Translations under genes and position numbers: made by a program
Shown here: piece by piece, positions 18,028 through 26,277 of the stretch
Numbering within the stretch: the stretch's first letter is position 1
Layout of the letters: every line of letters starts with the position of its first letter
Notes under the pieces: model-generated
What the model was told of the DNA's origin: nothing
Databases searched by the model: none
What the model saw: the letters and a program-made list of their open reading frames with translations, nothing else
DNA from: Legionella steelei
GTDB lineage: Bacteria; Pseudomonadota; Gammaproteobacteria; Legionellales; Legionellaceae
NCBI RefSeq assembly: GCF_001468005.1
Contig: NZ_LNYY01000019.1
Span: forward strand, 1,981,070 to 2,045,069
DNA: 64,000 nucleotides
Direction: 5' to 3'

Positions 18028-18777
18028 CGTGTGATCTAATTTCAAAGCATTGCTAATTGCATCCACAAGTTGTGGATTGCGAAAGCGCTCTGTCAGCATC
18101 TCTTGGGTCATATCAGCATATATTGCCTTGCACACTTCAGTAAATGCCTGCTCCGCTTTGTTGATCAATAACCAAGTCAGAACTCCTTGTTCTGTAAGTA
18201 AATTGGCAATGCACATTGATTTTGGTAAGTCATGATTATATTCATACATGGCATTAGGCACCATCCCACCATTCAAAAACCTTTCTCTATATTTAGGACA
18301 GGTCGATGCAATAAACTGACTGAATGGTACATGTTGCACAATGATTTCTTCTTTTTCCTGATCAAGTCCTTCGGCTTCAATTCCTGTAGCATATTTCAGC
18401 ATAAGCAGTGGCGTAGACTTACCATAAAACTTATGTATCCAAGACTTTTCCGTATGTGATTTATTTTGCGTAATAAAAGTCAGTAAATCTTGTATCGAAT
18501 TACAGGCTCCCCATGCAAAAGGCTGCTCATTATATTTTTGATAACGTTCTACATTAGAATGGCGAATCGTTTGCAGCTGCCTTTCTGAAATCCGAGGCAT
18601 AATGCCATTTTGTTGATACAATACATCGAGACCTCTACCATCGACACGTGCAAGTAACGAATTTTTTTGTAGCTTGAGGATTTGATTACCAACTAAGGGG
18701 TCTGCCATCTCAAAGAGACCTTTACCATATCCTATCCCTTTCTCCAGGACTCCATTAGAGAAAAATTTTGTCCACAT
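18016..18777 (-). CDS. Cholera-toxin-like ADP-ribosyltransferase candidate
   Basis: A 253-residue protein without signal peptide. ARVDGRGLD..GIMPR (residues 43-62) aligns with YRADSRPPD..GLMPR of cholera/heat-labile toxin A, keeping the NAD-binding Arg (Arg44), Asp46, Arg48, Asp51 and the GxMPR. GKSTPLLMLKYATG (119-132) parallels GHSTYYIYVIATAP. QEKEEIIVQHVPFSQFI (140-155) parallels DEQEV..GGIPYSQI, so Glu141-x-Glu143 fits the catalytic ExE. The STS segment is not kept: the corresponding place reads FAWGAC (87-92). The fold assignment therefore looks strong, but activity is uncertain. The C-terminal 90 residues have no counterpart I know. RBS GAGGTCATC precedes the ATG, with a PmrA-like box upstream. 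A type IV effector is the likely role. Confidence 0.7.
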   Translation of the reverse strand: MWTKFFSNGVLEKGIGYGKGLFEMADPLVGNQILKLQKNSLLARVDGRGLDVLYQQNGIMPRISERQLQTIRHSNVERYQKYNEQPFAWGACNSIQDLLTFITQNKSHTEKSWIHKFYGKSTPLLMLKYATGIEAEGLDQEKEEIIVQHVPFSQFIASTCPKYRERFLNGGMVPNAMYEYNHDLPKSMCIANLLTEQGVLTWLLINKAEQAFTEVCKAIYADMTQEMLTERFRNPQLVDAISNALKLDHTLKM

Positions 18778-18811
18778 GATGACCTCACAAACAACAGATA
18801 TACTGCTGTCT

Positions 18812-18844
18812 ATTATATAAAGGCAACATTAAATAAATATTAAG
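18812..18844 (-). promoter_or_regulatory. PmrA-like box plus -10 element
   Basis: On the minus strand CTTAATATT (18844-18836) matches the Legionella PmrA box consensus cTTAATatT. It sits 18 bp before TATAAT (18817-18812), in place of a normal -35. PmrA activates many Dot/Icm effector genes, so this supports effector status for the downstream gene. Confidence 0.6.
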
Positions 18845-18939
18845 CAAATTGATCAAATAAAGTTATTTTAAAATGGATGTAGAGTTATCCATGCATTGAT
18901 GTGAACGGATGCGGGAATAAGCGGAGAGGAATTATATTT

Positions 18940-20109
18940 CTATTGCTGTATGCCTTGGGCATGTTGAATGAATAAACGTTTTATAGGAGTAAATCCGTTA
19001 CACAAATTTAAACCTAAGCCACGTAAGGCAACAACAGGCATAAAAGAATTACTGAATAAGCGTTTGAATCCTTCCATCAACATAATCGTTTGCCATACAT
19101 CATTTTTACGTGCACGTTGATAAGCACCTAATGCCTTTTTGGATACCAGGGTATCGCGAGCGGCATCCAAACACTGAATCCAAGAATGTACATCGGCCAA
19201 GCCTAAATTTAACCCCAAACCAGCCAAAGGATGAATGGTATGTGCTGCATCACCAAGGAGTAACCAACGGTTCCCTACATATTGTTTAACGTGTCTCATT
19301 TGTAAAGGGAATTGATGGCGCGTACTGATTACTTCAACCTGACCTAGTTTTTTGGCAAAAGCGTCGCTTAAGGATGCATTAAACTCCTGTTCAGAAAGAT
19401 TCATTAATGTTTTAACATGTGCTGGATTGGTAGACCACACGATAGAACATTGATGTGTATCAGCCAGCGGTAAAAAAGCCAAAGGACCATCAGCGCGAAA
19501 TACTTGATATGCCGTGTACTGATGTTCCTTTTCTACAGACACCGTCGCAACCAATGCATGTTGCTCATAAGACCAGCTGTTTAATGGCACCTTGAGTTTA
19601 TGACGAATGGGGGAATTGGCACCATCAGCAACCATTAACAATTGTCCTTCCCAGGTCTGCTGACTGCTGCACACCCTAACTCCGGATTCCTCGCTAAACA
19701 CATCCTCTACACAACTCTCAGGAAATAAATGAATAGAAGATTGATTAGAAACTTGTTGCAATAAAGCGTGTTTTAACACCGACTCCTCAATGATACTACC
19801 TAGGCTCTGTGTACCGACATAACGCGAATCAAAATCAATATGCGCTTTACTTTCAGCATCCCAAACATACATGCGGCGATAAGGAGAAATGCGCGAACTT
19901 TCTAGATATTGCCAAGCATTTAATTGCTGCAACAGAGCCTGTGACGCATGGTTAATCGCATAAACACGCGTATCTGCTTGTGAATAATTGACCTTCAACG
20001 AACCCGCATCGATGACTGCTACAGTATAACCCCGTTGGGCCATAGCCAAGGCAGCAGTTAAGCCTACAACACCACCACCAATTATCAATACATTAAATTG
20101 CAGACTCAT
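18940..20109 (-). CDS. ubiI: UbiH/UbiI/VisC-family FAD-dependent hydroxylase
   Basis: About 389 residues from the ATG at 20109, which follows AAGGAAATGA. An upstream start at 20157 would overlap ubiH. VLIIGGGVVGLTAALAMAQRG is the Rossmann dinucleotide motif, and LLGDAAHTIHPLAGLGLNLGLADV is the FAD-ribityl GD motif of aromatic flavoprotein monooxygenases. It lies 13 bp downstream of ubiH in the same arrangement as E. coli ygfB-pepP-ubiH-ubiI. By synteny it is UbiI (VisC), the C5 hydroxylase of ubiquinone synthesis, though UbiF-type activity cannot be excluded from sequence. Confidence 0.88.
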   Translation of the reverse strand: MSLQFNVLIIGGGVVGLTAALAMAQRGYTVAVIDAGSLKVNYSQADTRVYAINHASQALLQQLNAWQYLESSRISPYRRMYVWDAESKAHIDFDSRYVGTQSLGSIIEESVLKHALLQQVSNQSSIHLFPESCVEDVFSEESGVRVCSSQQTWEGQLLMVADGANSPIRHKLKVPLNSWSYEQHALVATVSVEKEHQYTAYQVFRADGPLAFLPLADTHQCSIVWSTNPAHVKTLMNLSEQEFNASLSDAFAKKLGQVEVISTRHQFPLQMRHVKQYVGNRWLLLGDAAHTIHPLAGLGLNLGLADVHSWIQCLDAARDTLVSKKALGAYQRARKNDVWQTIMLMEGFKRLFSNSFMPVVALRGLGLNLCNGFTPIKRLFIQHAQGIQQ

Positions 20110-20122
20110 TTCATTTCCTTCA

Positions 20123-21325
20123 TCACTTTTTTTGCAGCTTTGGCAAAGCAATTTCACAGACTAAATCAGGAACCACCCCTCCGAATCCTCGGGCGTATCG
20201 GGCTAAAAGATTCTTCAATGCGGGAATATTATCCAGAACAACCAACCCTAAGCCACGAGCCACCCCCAATCCAGGTAAACGACTGGTAAACACTTGGATT
20301 AAACCATCAGTTAAACGTGTAATGGCTTTTTGATCATGAGATCTTAATTGTACATAATGCTGTAACATTTCCGCATTAAGCCCCCGTTCAGCAATGCATT
20401 GCGCTAAAGTAGCCACGTCTCTAAGTCCAAGATTAAAGCCTTGTCCTGCGACGGGATGCAATGTGTGTGCGGCATTACCGACAAAAACTACTGGCCACTT
20501 CACTTGTGTTGGCATTAAGACTTGTTGTAAAGGGAAAGAAAAACGCTTTCCTACTTTGGCAAGCCGACCTAAACGATAGCCAAAGGCATGTTGTAACTCA
20601 CGTAAAAAATCGACCTCAGGTAAAGACAATAAACGCTCAGCTTCCTTGGGCGGTACCGCCCAAACCAAAGACATCCGATTGTCGTGCATGGGTAAAAGCG
20701 CCAAAGGCCCATAAACGGTAAAACGCTCATAAGCACGGTGTTGATGTGGTTTTAGCAAACCCACGTTGGCAACAATTGCGTGTTGCCCATAGAGCTTAGT
20801 CTTCGAGGGCAATGAACAAAAACGGCGGACTCCGGAATGCGCTCCATCCGCAGCAACAATTAAACGCGCCACAATTTTTATTTCACCAGAGTCAGTGAGA
20901 ATTGTTGCCGAATTATTTTCATAATCTAAAGACTGCAAGCTCGCGGGAGCAATCAGCTGCTCAGAAGGTAACAATTGATGCAAAGCCTGGTTTATATGCT
21001 GCATTTCCGCCACATAACCTAAAGGCGCATCCAACTTCCCTTGTAAACGGGATATCCCGAAGTGATGTTGATCAGAAACATGAATCGTGTCTATAGTAGT
21101 GACATGATCTTTAAGAAGATCCCACACACCGAGCATCGTTAAAATACGTCGACTAGCAGGCGATAGAGCTAAAGAGCGAGCATCAAAATCAGGATTTATT
21201 TTGTCACTAAAAGGCTTAGCTTCGACCAATAAAGTACGGTACCCTAATCCTTGCAAAGCAAGCATTAGAGTTGCACCTGTTAAACCCCCGCCAATAACCA
21301 GTATATCAATCTCTTTATTAATCAC
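20123..21325 (-). CDS. ubiH: 2-octaprenyl-6-methoxyphenol hydroxylase
   Basis: A 400-residue flavoprotein monooxygenase: ILVIGGGLTGATLMLALQGLG at the N-terminus (FAD ADP-moiety), VAADGAHSGVRR in the middle, and VGNAAHTLHPVAGQGFNLGLRDV near residue 285 (second FAD motif, here GN rather than GD). It hydroxylates the ubiquinone ring at C1. It starts with GTG overlapping the pepP stop by 8 bp, with GAGGCATTAATGC as RBS. The Asp-to-Asn change in the second FAD motif occurs in UbiH proteins and does not suggest inactivity. Confidence 0.93.
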   Translation of the reverse strand: MINKEIDILVIGGGLTGATLMLALQGLGYRTLLVEAKPFSDKINPDFDARSLALSPASRRILTMLGVWDLLKDHVTTIDTIHVSDQHHFGISRLQGKLDAPLGYVAEMQHINQALHQLLPSEQLIAPASLQSLDYENNSATILTDSGEIKIVARLIVAADGAHSGVRRFCSLPSKTKLYGQHAIVANVGLLKPHQHRAYERFTVYGPLALLPMHDNRMSLVWAVPPKEAERLLSLPEVDFLRELQHAFGYRLGRLAKVGKRFSFPLQQVLMPTQVKWPVVFVGNAAHTLHPVAGQGFNLGLRDVATLAQCIAERGLNAEMLQHYVQLRSHDQKAITRLTDGLIQVFTSRLPGLGVARGLGLVVLDNIPALKNLLARYARGFGGVVPDLVCEIALPKLQKK

Positions 21326-22625
21326 GCATTAATGCCTCAATCTCATCCACATCCACAGGCAATGCTGCAGTTAATACTTCATGACCTGTTTTCGTTACGA
21401 CTACATCATCTTCAATACGTACACCAATACCCCACCAACGCTTATCTACTCCTGCGCTGTTTGAGCTAATATATAAACCTGGCTCAACAGTTAAAACCAT
21501 TCCGGGCTCTAAGGGGCGCCACTCTCCATCAATTTTATAAAGCCCGCTGTCATGAACATCCAATCCCAACCAATGCCCAGAATTATGCATATAAAAAGGT
21601 TTATAAGCTCCTTTAGCAATCAATTCCTCAACATCTCCTTGCAAAATACCCAAGATACATAACCCTTCAGTGAGAATACGGAGCATAATTTGTTGTACCG
21701 CATTCCATGGCAAGCCCGGCTTAATCGCTGCAATTCCTGCTTTTTGTGCTTTGAGAACCACTTCATAGATACTTTTTTGTTCTGGCGTGAATTTGCCATT
21801 AATTGGAAATGTTCTCGTGATATCAGCAGCATAATTTTCATACTCACCCCCTGCATCAATAAGTACTAAACTACCTCGATGCAAAGGTTGATTGTTATCC
21901 GTGTAATGCAAAACACATGCATTTTCGCCACCGCCCACAATGGGATCATAGGCGACACTACGGCATCCATGACGACTGAATTCATACACAAGCTCTGCCT
22001 CAAGCTGATACTCATGCTCCAGATGCTTGCAACGACGCATCGCATGTTCATGGGCTTTAACCGAAATACTTGCTGCTCGGCGCATTAAATCCAGTTCCAC
22101 ATCACTTTTAAATAAACGCATTTCACCTAATATAGGTTCCAAATCACACAACTGAGCCGGTACTTTAACGCCACGCCGTACCTGGCCTTTAAGTGAATTC
22201 AATGAGCGCATGATCGTTTTTTCTAACTCTGCATTGCGAGCAAGCGCATAATAAACAGCCGATTTTCCATTTAATAATTTGGGTAATTCTTCCTCAACAC
22301 TATCTATAGGAAAAGCAGCATGCATACCCAATTCAGAAAGTGCCCCATCTTGGCCAAGACGTTTTCCTGTCCATTGTTCTTCTGAGGGATTGCGTGTACG
22401 GTTAAAGAGAATACTCTGAGCATCTGCTCCTGCAACAAGAACCAATAACGCATCAGGCTCATTAAATCCGGTGAGGTAATAAAAATTACTGTCCTGGCGA
22501 AAACGATAATGCGCATCGCCATTACGTAATAATTCGTGAGCAGCAGGGATAATGGCAATACTGCCCTCGGGCAATTTTTGCGCCAATTTACTTCTTCTTG
22601 TTTGGTATTCTGGTTGCGAAATCAT
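21318..22625 (-). CDS. pepP: Xaa-Pro aminopeptidase P
   Basis: A 435-residue creatinase-fold (pita-bread) metallopeptidase. The N-terminal domain starts with an AMP_N-type segment (FYYLTGFNEPDALLVL). The catalytic domain has both Mn ligand aspartates (LIDAGGEYENYAADITRTFP), the ligand His in NSGHWLGLDVHD, and the glutamates in VEPGLY and VRIEDDVVV. It removes N-terminal residues before proline. AAGGATGTTACT precedes the ATG. It is in operon with ygfB and ubiH. Confidence 0.95.
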   Translation of the reverse strand: MISQPEYQTRRSKLAQKLPEGSIAIIPAAHELLRNGDAHYRFRQDSNFYYLTGFNEPDALLVLVAGADAQSILFNRTRNPSEEQWTGKRLGQDGALSELGMHAAFPIDSVEEELPKLLNGKSAVYYALARNAELEKTIMRSLNSLKGQVRRGVKVPAQLCDLEPILGEMRLFKSDVELDLMRRAASISVKAHEHAMRRCKHLEHEYQLEAELVYEFSRHGCRSVAYDPIVGGGENACVLHYTDNNQPLHRGSLVLIDAGGEYENYAADITRTFPINGKFTPEQKSIYEVVLKAQKAGIAAIKPGLPWNAVQQIMLRILTEGLCILGILQGDVEELIAKGAYKPFYMHNSGHWLGLDVHDSGLYKIDGEWRPLEPGMVLTVEPGLYISSNSAGVDKRWWGIGVRIEDDVVVTKTGHEVLTAALPVDVDEIEALMRD

Positions 22626-22638
22626 AGTAACATCCTTT

Positions 22639-23223
22639 TTAATGAGTTATTCCAGCATGACCGCCACGTTCTTTTTCATTCATAATTAAATCACTATGCA
22701 AACGAAGCACTGCCATCCGCGCATATTCACTAACTTCCATTAATGCACGTTCATCTTCTTCATCGACATCCAAGGTATCACAATCAAGTTCGGCAAATTC
22801 AATAAGATGTTGGAATGCATCTTGAGCCTCTTCATCGTGAAATTGACTAAGACCTATGCCAGCTAAAGTCAAGGCTTGGGTAAACCCTTCGCACCACTCA
22901 CTAAAAGCGGTTGCACGGAGCAGTAAGGATTCCTCATCATCAGGAAGCATCATTTTAAATTCAAAATCCAAACTGTTAATTTGTTGCTGGCTTATTGAAA
23001 AAACAGCAAACATCGCTAAAACTGCATTGCGGTTGGCTTCATCTTTCTTATTATTTAATAAGGCGCGTAAATAAGCCTCTCCTTGGCTGTCAGCGCCAGC
23101 ACATAGGTAACCACACATCATTCCATGCAATAAACTGGAAGATACGTGCAACATTAAAACAGAAATAGATGCAGAAAACTCATCATAATCAGGCAAACGC
23201 AAATGTTCTCTTTCCTCAGACAT
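22639..23223 (-). CDS. ygfB: UPF0149 family protein (YgfB-like)
   Basis: A 194-residue acidic helical protein. HGMMCGYLCAG, FSEWCEGFTQAL and the acidic tail DEEDERALMEVSEYARMAVL are family signatures. It is first in the ygfB-pepP-ubiH-ubiI operon, 13 bp before pepP. The gene order alone would identify it. YgfB has been linked to antibiotic tolerance regulation in Pseudomonas; no such role is visible here. Confidence 0.9.
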   Translation of the reverse strand: MSEEREHLRLPDYDEFSASISVLMLHVSSSLLHGMMCGYLCAGADSQGEAYLRALLNNKKDEANRNAVLAMFAVFSISQQQINSLDFEFKMMLPDDEESLLLRATAFSEWCEGFTQALTLAGIGLSQFHDEEAQDAFQHLIEFAELDCDTLDVDEEDERALMEVSEYARMAVLRLHSDLIMNEKERGGHAGITH

Positions 23224-23361
23224 ATTTAATTTAACTCATTTATAGAAAATACCCCCATGATACCCGATTTAATGCAAGCGTTCATCCTACTAATTGCTGC
23301 TCGCGAGCAAAATTGTTACTATGCATAACTGCTCTCTATGGAATGCAAAGGTCTTATTATT

Positions 23362-23685
23362 ATGACGCAGATGAAATCATGTACTGTTAAGCTACTAAAT
23401 AAAACGTATGAAATTAAATGCCCTGAAGGCGAAGAACCTAATTTACTGCTTGCGGTGCAGAAATTAAATAATCAAATCATGATTAATAAAAAGAAAGCGA
23501 AGCAGCTGGACAACTTCCAGGCTTTGTTGCTTGCCGCGCTTGATATTAGCCATGAATTGATCTTATGTAAAAACAAACAAGCACACCAACAACATCAGGT
23601 ATCCCAATTTATTAACTCACTGGAAAATAAAATCAATAAAATGGTGGGTGGGGACATGATGGAACGAATTCCAGAACTAGATTAG
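23362..23685 (+). CDS. zapA: Cell division protein ZapA
   Basis: About 107 residues. The N-terminal globular part, VKLLNKTYEIKCPEGEEPNLLLAVQKLN, is the ZapA domain, and the rest is a helical coiled coil that forms the tetramer. It cross-links FtsZ filaments at the division ring. It is divergent from ygfB, as in many gammaproteobacteria. I chose ATG 23362 because the family starts about ten residues before the first strand; an in-frame ATG at 23338 would add eight. In E. coli 6S RNA follows zapA, but here it does not: a 6S gene is found 10 kb away. Confidence 0.88.
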   Translation: MTQMKSCTVKLLNKTYEIKCPEGEEPNLLLAVQKLNNQIMINKKKAKQLDNFQALLLAALDISHELILCKNKQAHQQHQVSQFINSLENKINKMVGGDMMERIPELD

Positions 23686-23714
23686 TTGATTGATTCTGGA
23701 ATGCTACAAAACAT

Positions 23715-23731
23715 CCCCGCTTTGTGCGGGG
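23715..23731 (+). terminator. Hairpin after zapA
   Basis: A CCCCGC / GCGGGG stem with TTTGT loop, 30 bp past the zapA stop. No long T-run follows (AGATAATAT), so it is a weak or attenuating terminator. Confidence 0.45.
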
Positions 23732-23797
23732 AGATAATATAAATATCCATCTCTTCATAATAAGAGGAAGATTAGATCTGATTAAAAGGACTTACAA

Positions 23798-25369
23798 ATG
23801 AGACGCCAATGGTATATAGGATTTGGGGTGACTTTATTAATTGCCCTTGCTCTCTTTGCGATGTTTAATAGCATCAAGTGGTTTATCGCTTTTCTAATTC
23901 CCCTAATTGTGATCTGGATCTATGATTTGATTCAGAAAGAACACACCATTTTGCGTAACTTCCCAGTCTTGGGCCATGTGCGCTATTTTCTAGAGTTTCT
24001 GCGTCCAGAAATTCAACAATATTTTATTGCGACCGATGAAAGTGAGCTTCCTTTCAATCGTGAAACACGCTCCCTTATTTATGAGCGCGCCAAAAATACT
24101 CGTGATACCGTTCCTTTTGGTACGGAGCGTGATATTTTAAGTGTTGGCTATACCTGGGCTCTCCACTCGCTAGCACCAAAACATCACACAGAAGTTGAAT
24201 CACGGATTATTGTTGGTGGGCCCGATTGCCTGCAACCCTATAATGCCTCGCGTTTTAATATTTCAAGCATGAGCTTTGGTGCACTGTCTGCCAAAGCAAT
24301 TATGGCCATGAATAAGGGGGCACAGATTGGTGGTTTTTTCCAAGCCACCGGTGAGGGGGGATTAAGTTCCTATCATTTGCAAGGCGGAGATCTGGTGTTC
24401 CAATTCGGAACTGCCTACTTTGGTTGCCGCGATGCACAAGGAAATTTTGACGAGAAAGAATTTGCTGTGGAAGCCAACCGTCCAGAAGTAAAAATGATAG
24501 AAATTAAACTCTCGCAAGGAGCCAAGCCCTCTCACGGAGGCATCTTGCCCGCCGCCAAGTTAACTCAGGAAATTGCAACCGTACGCAAAGTTCCCATGGG
24601 TCAAGATGTCGTCTCACCCATGGCACATTCTGCTTTTACAACGCCCATAGAACTACTCTATTTCATAAAAAAATTACGCGAGTTATCTCATGGCAAGCCT
24701 ATAGGATTTAAATTGTGCCTGGGGCGCAGAGATGAATTTCTGGCAATCTGCAAAGCCATGTTAAAAACAAATATCCTCCCTGATTTTATCACCGTTGATG
24801 GTGCAGAAGGAGGAACCGGAGCAGCACCAGAAGAATACGTTAATTTTATAGGTACACCTTTGGAGGCCGGCTTAGTCTTTGTGCATAATGCCTTAGTAGG
24901 GATTAATGTAAGGGACAAAATTCGTATTATCTGTAGTGGTAAGGTGGCAAATGGATTTGATATGCTGACCAACATCGCTTTGGGCGCCGACATGTGTAAT
25001 TCTGCGCGTGCAATGATGATGGCAACCGGTTGTTTGCAGACAAAACAATGTAATGCGAATACCTGCCCCACTGGGGTCACAACACAAAATAAACGCTTAC
25101 AATATGGTTTGGTTGTCGATCAGAAAAAATATCATGTCGCCAATTTCCATAAAAACACCATGAAAAGCTTTTTGGAAATGGTTGGCTCGCTCGGTTTAGA
25201 TAATCCCAGTGATTTAAAACCCATCCACATCATGCGACGAGTAAGCGTACAAGAGGTCAAATCATTTAATGAAATTTATGAATATCTGACACCAGGACAA
25301 CTACTGGGAGCAGATATTCCCCAAAGTTATAAAGCACATTGGGAAATGGCAAATCCAGAAAAATTTTAA
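23798..25369 (+). CDS. FMN-binding glutamate-synthase-family membrane protein
   Basis: A 523-residue protein. Two N-terminal TM helices (about residues 5-45) are followed by a glutamate-synthase large-subunit central/FMN domain: NISSMSFGALSAKAIMAMNKGA, GEGGLSSYH, KLSQGAKPSHGGILP, ITVDGAEGGTGAAPEEY and CNANTCPTGVTTQ. It resembles the conserved archaeal-type GltB domain proteins. The glutaminase and FAD/NADPH domains of true GOGAT are absent. The cysteines in QCNANTC correspond to part of the 3Fe-4S cluster region. It probably catalyses a flavin-dependent redox reaction at the inner membrane, with substrate unknown. An RBS-like AAAAGGACTTACAA precedes the ATG. Confidence 0.88.
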   Translation: MRRQWYIGFGVTLLIALALFAMFNSIKWFIAFLIPLIVIWIYDLIQKEHTILRNFPVLGHVRYFLEFLRPEIQQYFIATDESELPFNRETRSLIYERAKNTRDTVPFGTERDILSVGYTWALHSLAPKHHTEVESRIIVGGPDCLQPYNASRFNISSMSFGALSAKAIMAMNKGAQIGGFFQATGEGGLSSYHLQGGDLVFQFGTAYFGCRDAQGNFDEKEFAVEANRPEVKMIEIKLSQGAKPSHGGILPAAKLTQEIATVRKVPMGQDVVSPMAHSAFTTPIELLYFIKKLRELSHGKPIGFKLCLGRRDEFLAICKAMLKTNILPDFITVDGAEGGTGAAPEEYVNFIGTPLEAGLVFVHNALVGINVRDKIRIICSGKVANGFDMLTNIALGADMCNSARAMMMATGCLQTKQCNANTCPTGVTTQNKRLQYGLVVDQKKYHVANFHKNTMKSFLEMVGSLGLDNPSDLKPIHIMRRVSVQEVKSFNEIYEYLTPGQLLGADIPQSYKAHWEMANPEKF

Positions 25370-25378
25370 AAATTTAAT

Positions 25379-25465
25379 TGTAGCCTGGGTGAAGGCGAAG
25401 CCATAACCCGGGAGTGTTTTGACACAGAACACCTGGGTTATGGCTTCGCCTTCACCCAGGCTACA
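25379..25465. repeat. Long inverted repeat, family A (31-bp arms)
   Basis: Starts TGTAGCCTGGGTGAAGG and ends CCTTCACCCAGGCTACA, with arms perfectly complementary for 31 bp and about 25 bp between. It lies between two convergent genes. Relatives are at 28457-28520, 53896-53950 and 58015-58075. It would form a very stable RNA hairpin on either strand. Confidence 0.85.
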
Positions 25466-25484
25466 TATCATCCAAGATCAACAA

Positions 25485-26039
25485 TCACTTCCACTTAATA
25501 TTACATCCCAAACTTGGTTTTTGGTCTGAGCTCACCGGTACTCCAGCAAGGATATTATCCAGTGCATTTTGTAAATGGGCTCCTGTCACTGGTTTATTAT
25601 TCCCTGGTGTTGACTCATCCAAACAACCACGATAAACACAAAGCAGATCCTTATCAAAAATATAAAAATCAGGAGTACACGCCGCCTTATATGCTTTGGC
25701 AACATCTTGGGACTCATCGTATAAATAGGGGAATGAATAATGACATTGCTCTGCCTCAAGACGCATTTTTTCTGGGCTATCTGCAGGATACTTCTCAACA
25801 TCATTGGAGCTAATCGCAATAAATTGAATCCCTTTTTGCTGATAGATTTCAGCCAATTGCACTATTTTTTCCTGAATATGCTTCACAAAAGGGCAATGAT
25901 TGCATAGAAACATAATGACTGTCGCAATAGGTGATTTAATCTGCGACAGCGAAATCAATTGATCGTTACGTGTATCAACTAATGTAAAATCAGGTGCTTT
26001 GCTTCCTAAAGGAAGCATATTTGATGCAGTTGCTACCAT
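25485..26039 (-). CDS. Thioredoxin-fold redoxin (AhpC/TSA-like)
   Basis: A 184-residue cytosolic protein. It starts LGSKAPDFTLVDTRNDQ, the peroxiredoxin/redoxin N-terminal strand, followed by VIMFLCNHCPFVKHI with a CxxC-like CNHC motif, and a cis-Pro region (ACTPDFYIFD). It matches the widespread thioredoxin-family proteins with NHCPF motif, whose function is a thiol-disulfide reaction or peroxide reduction of undefined substrate. No signal peptide is visible. It is convergent with the FMN-binding protein gene. Confidence 0.85.
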   Translation of the reverse strand: MVATASNMLPLGSKAPDFTLVDTRNDQLISLSQIKSPIATVIMFLCNHCPFVKHIQEKIVQLAEIYQQKGIQFIAISSNDVEKYPADSPEKMRLEAEQCHYSFPYLYDESQDVAKAYKAACTPDFYIFDKDLLCVYRGCLDESTPGNNKPVTGAHLQNALDNILAGVPVSSDQKPSLGCNIKWK

Positions 26040-26277
26040 AATTACCTCTCATTAATCAAAACAAGTGCCACATCACCCCAGTCACCTCTATTTAATCATT
26101 GCGTCAGCAGATCTATAAGATAGGTTTAGTGTATTTTCATGGATGATGGAAATTGCGCTTCATTGTGATAAAAATTAAAAAAGAATTGGGGATCAAATAA
26201 CTCGACGCATGTTAAACGAAAAATTATGGCTAAGCAAACGGGTAATCCTGATGCTCATCGGTATTTGGTCTCATGCA

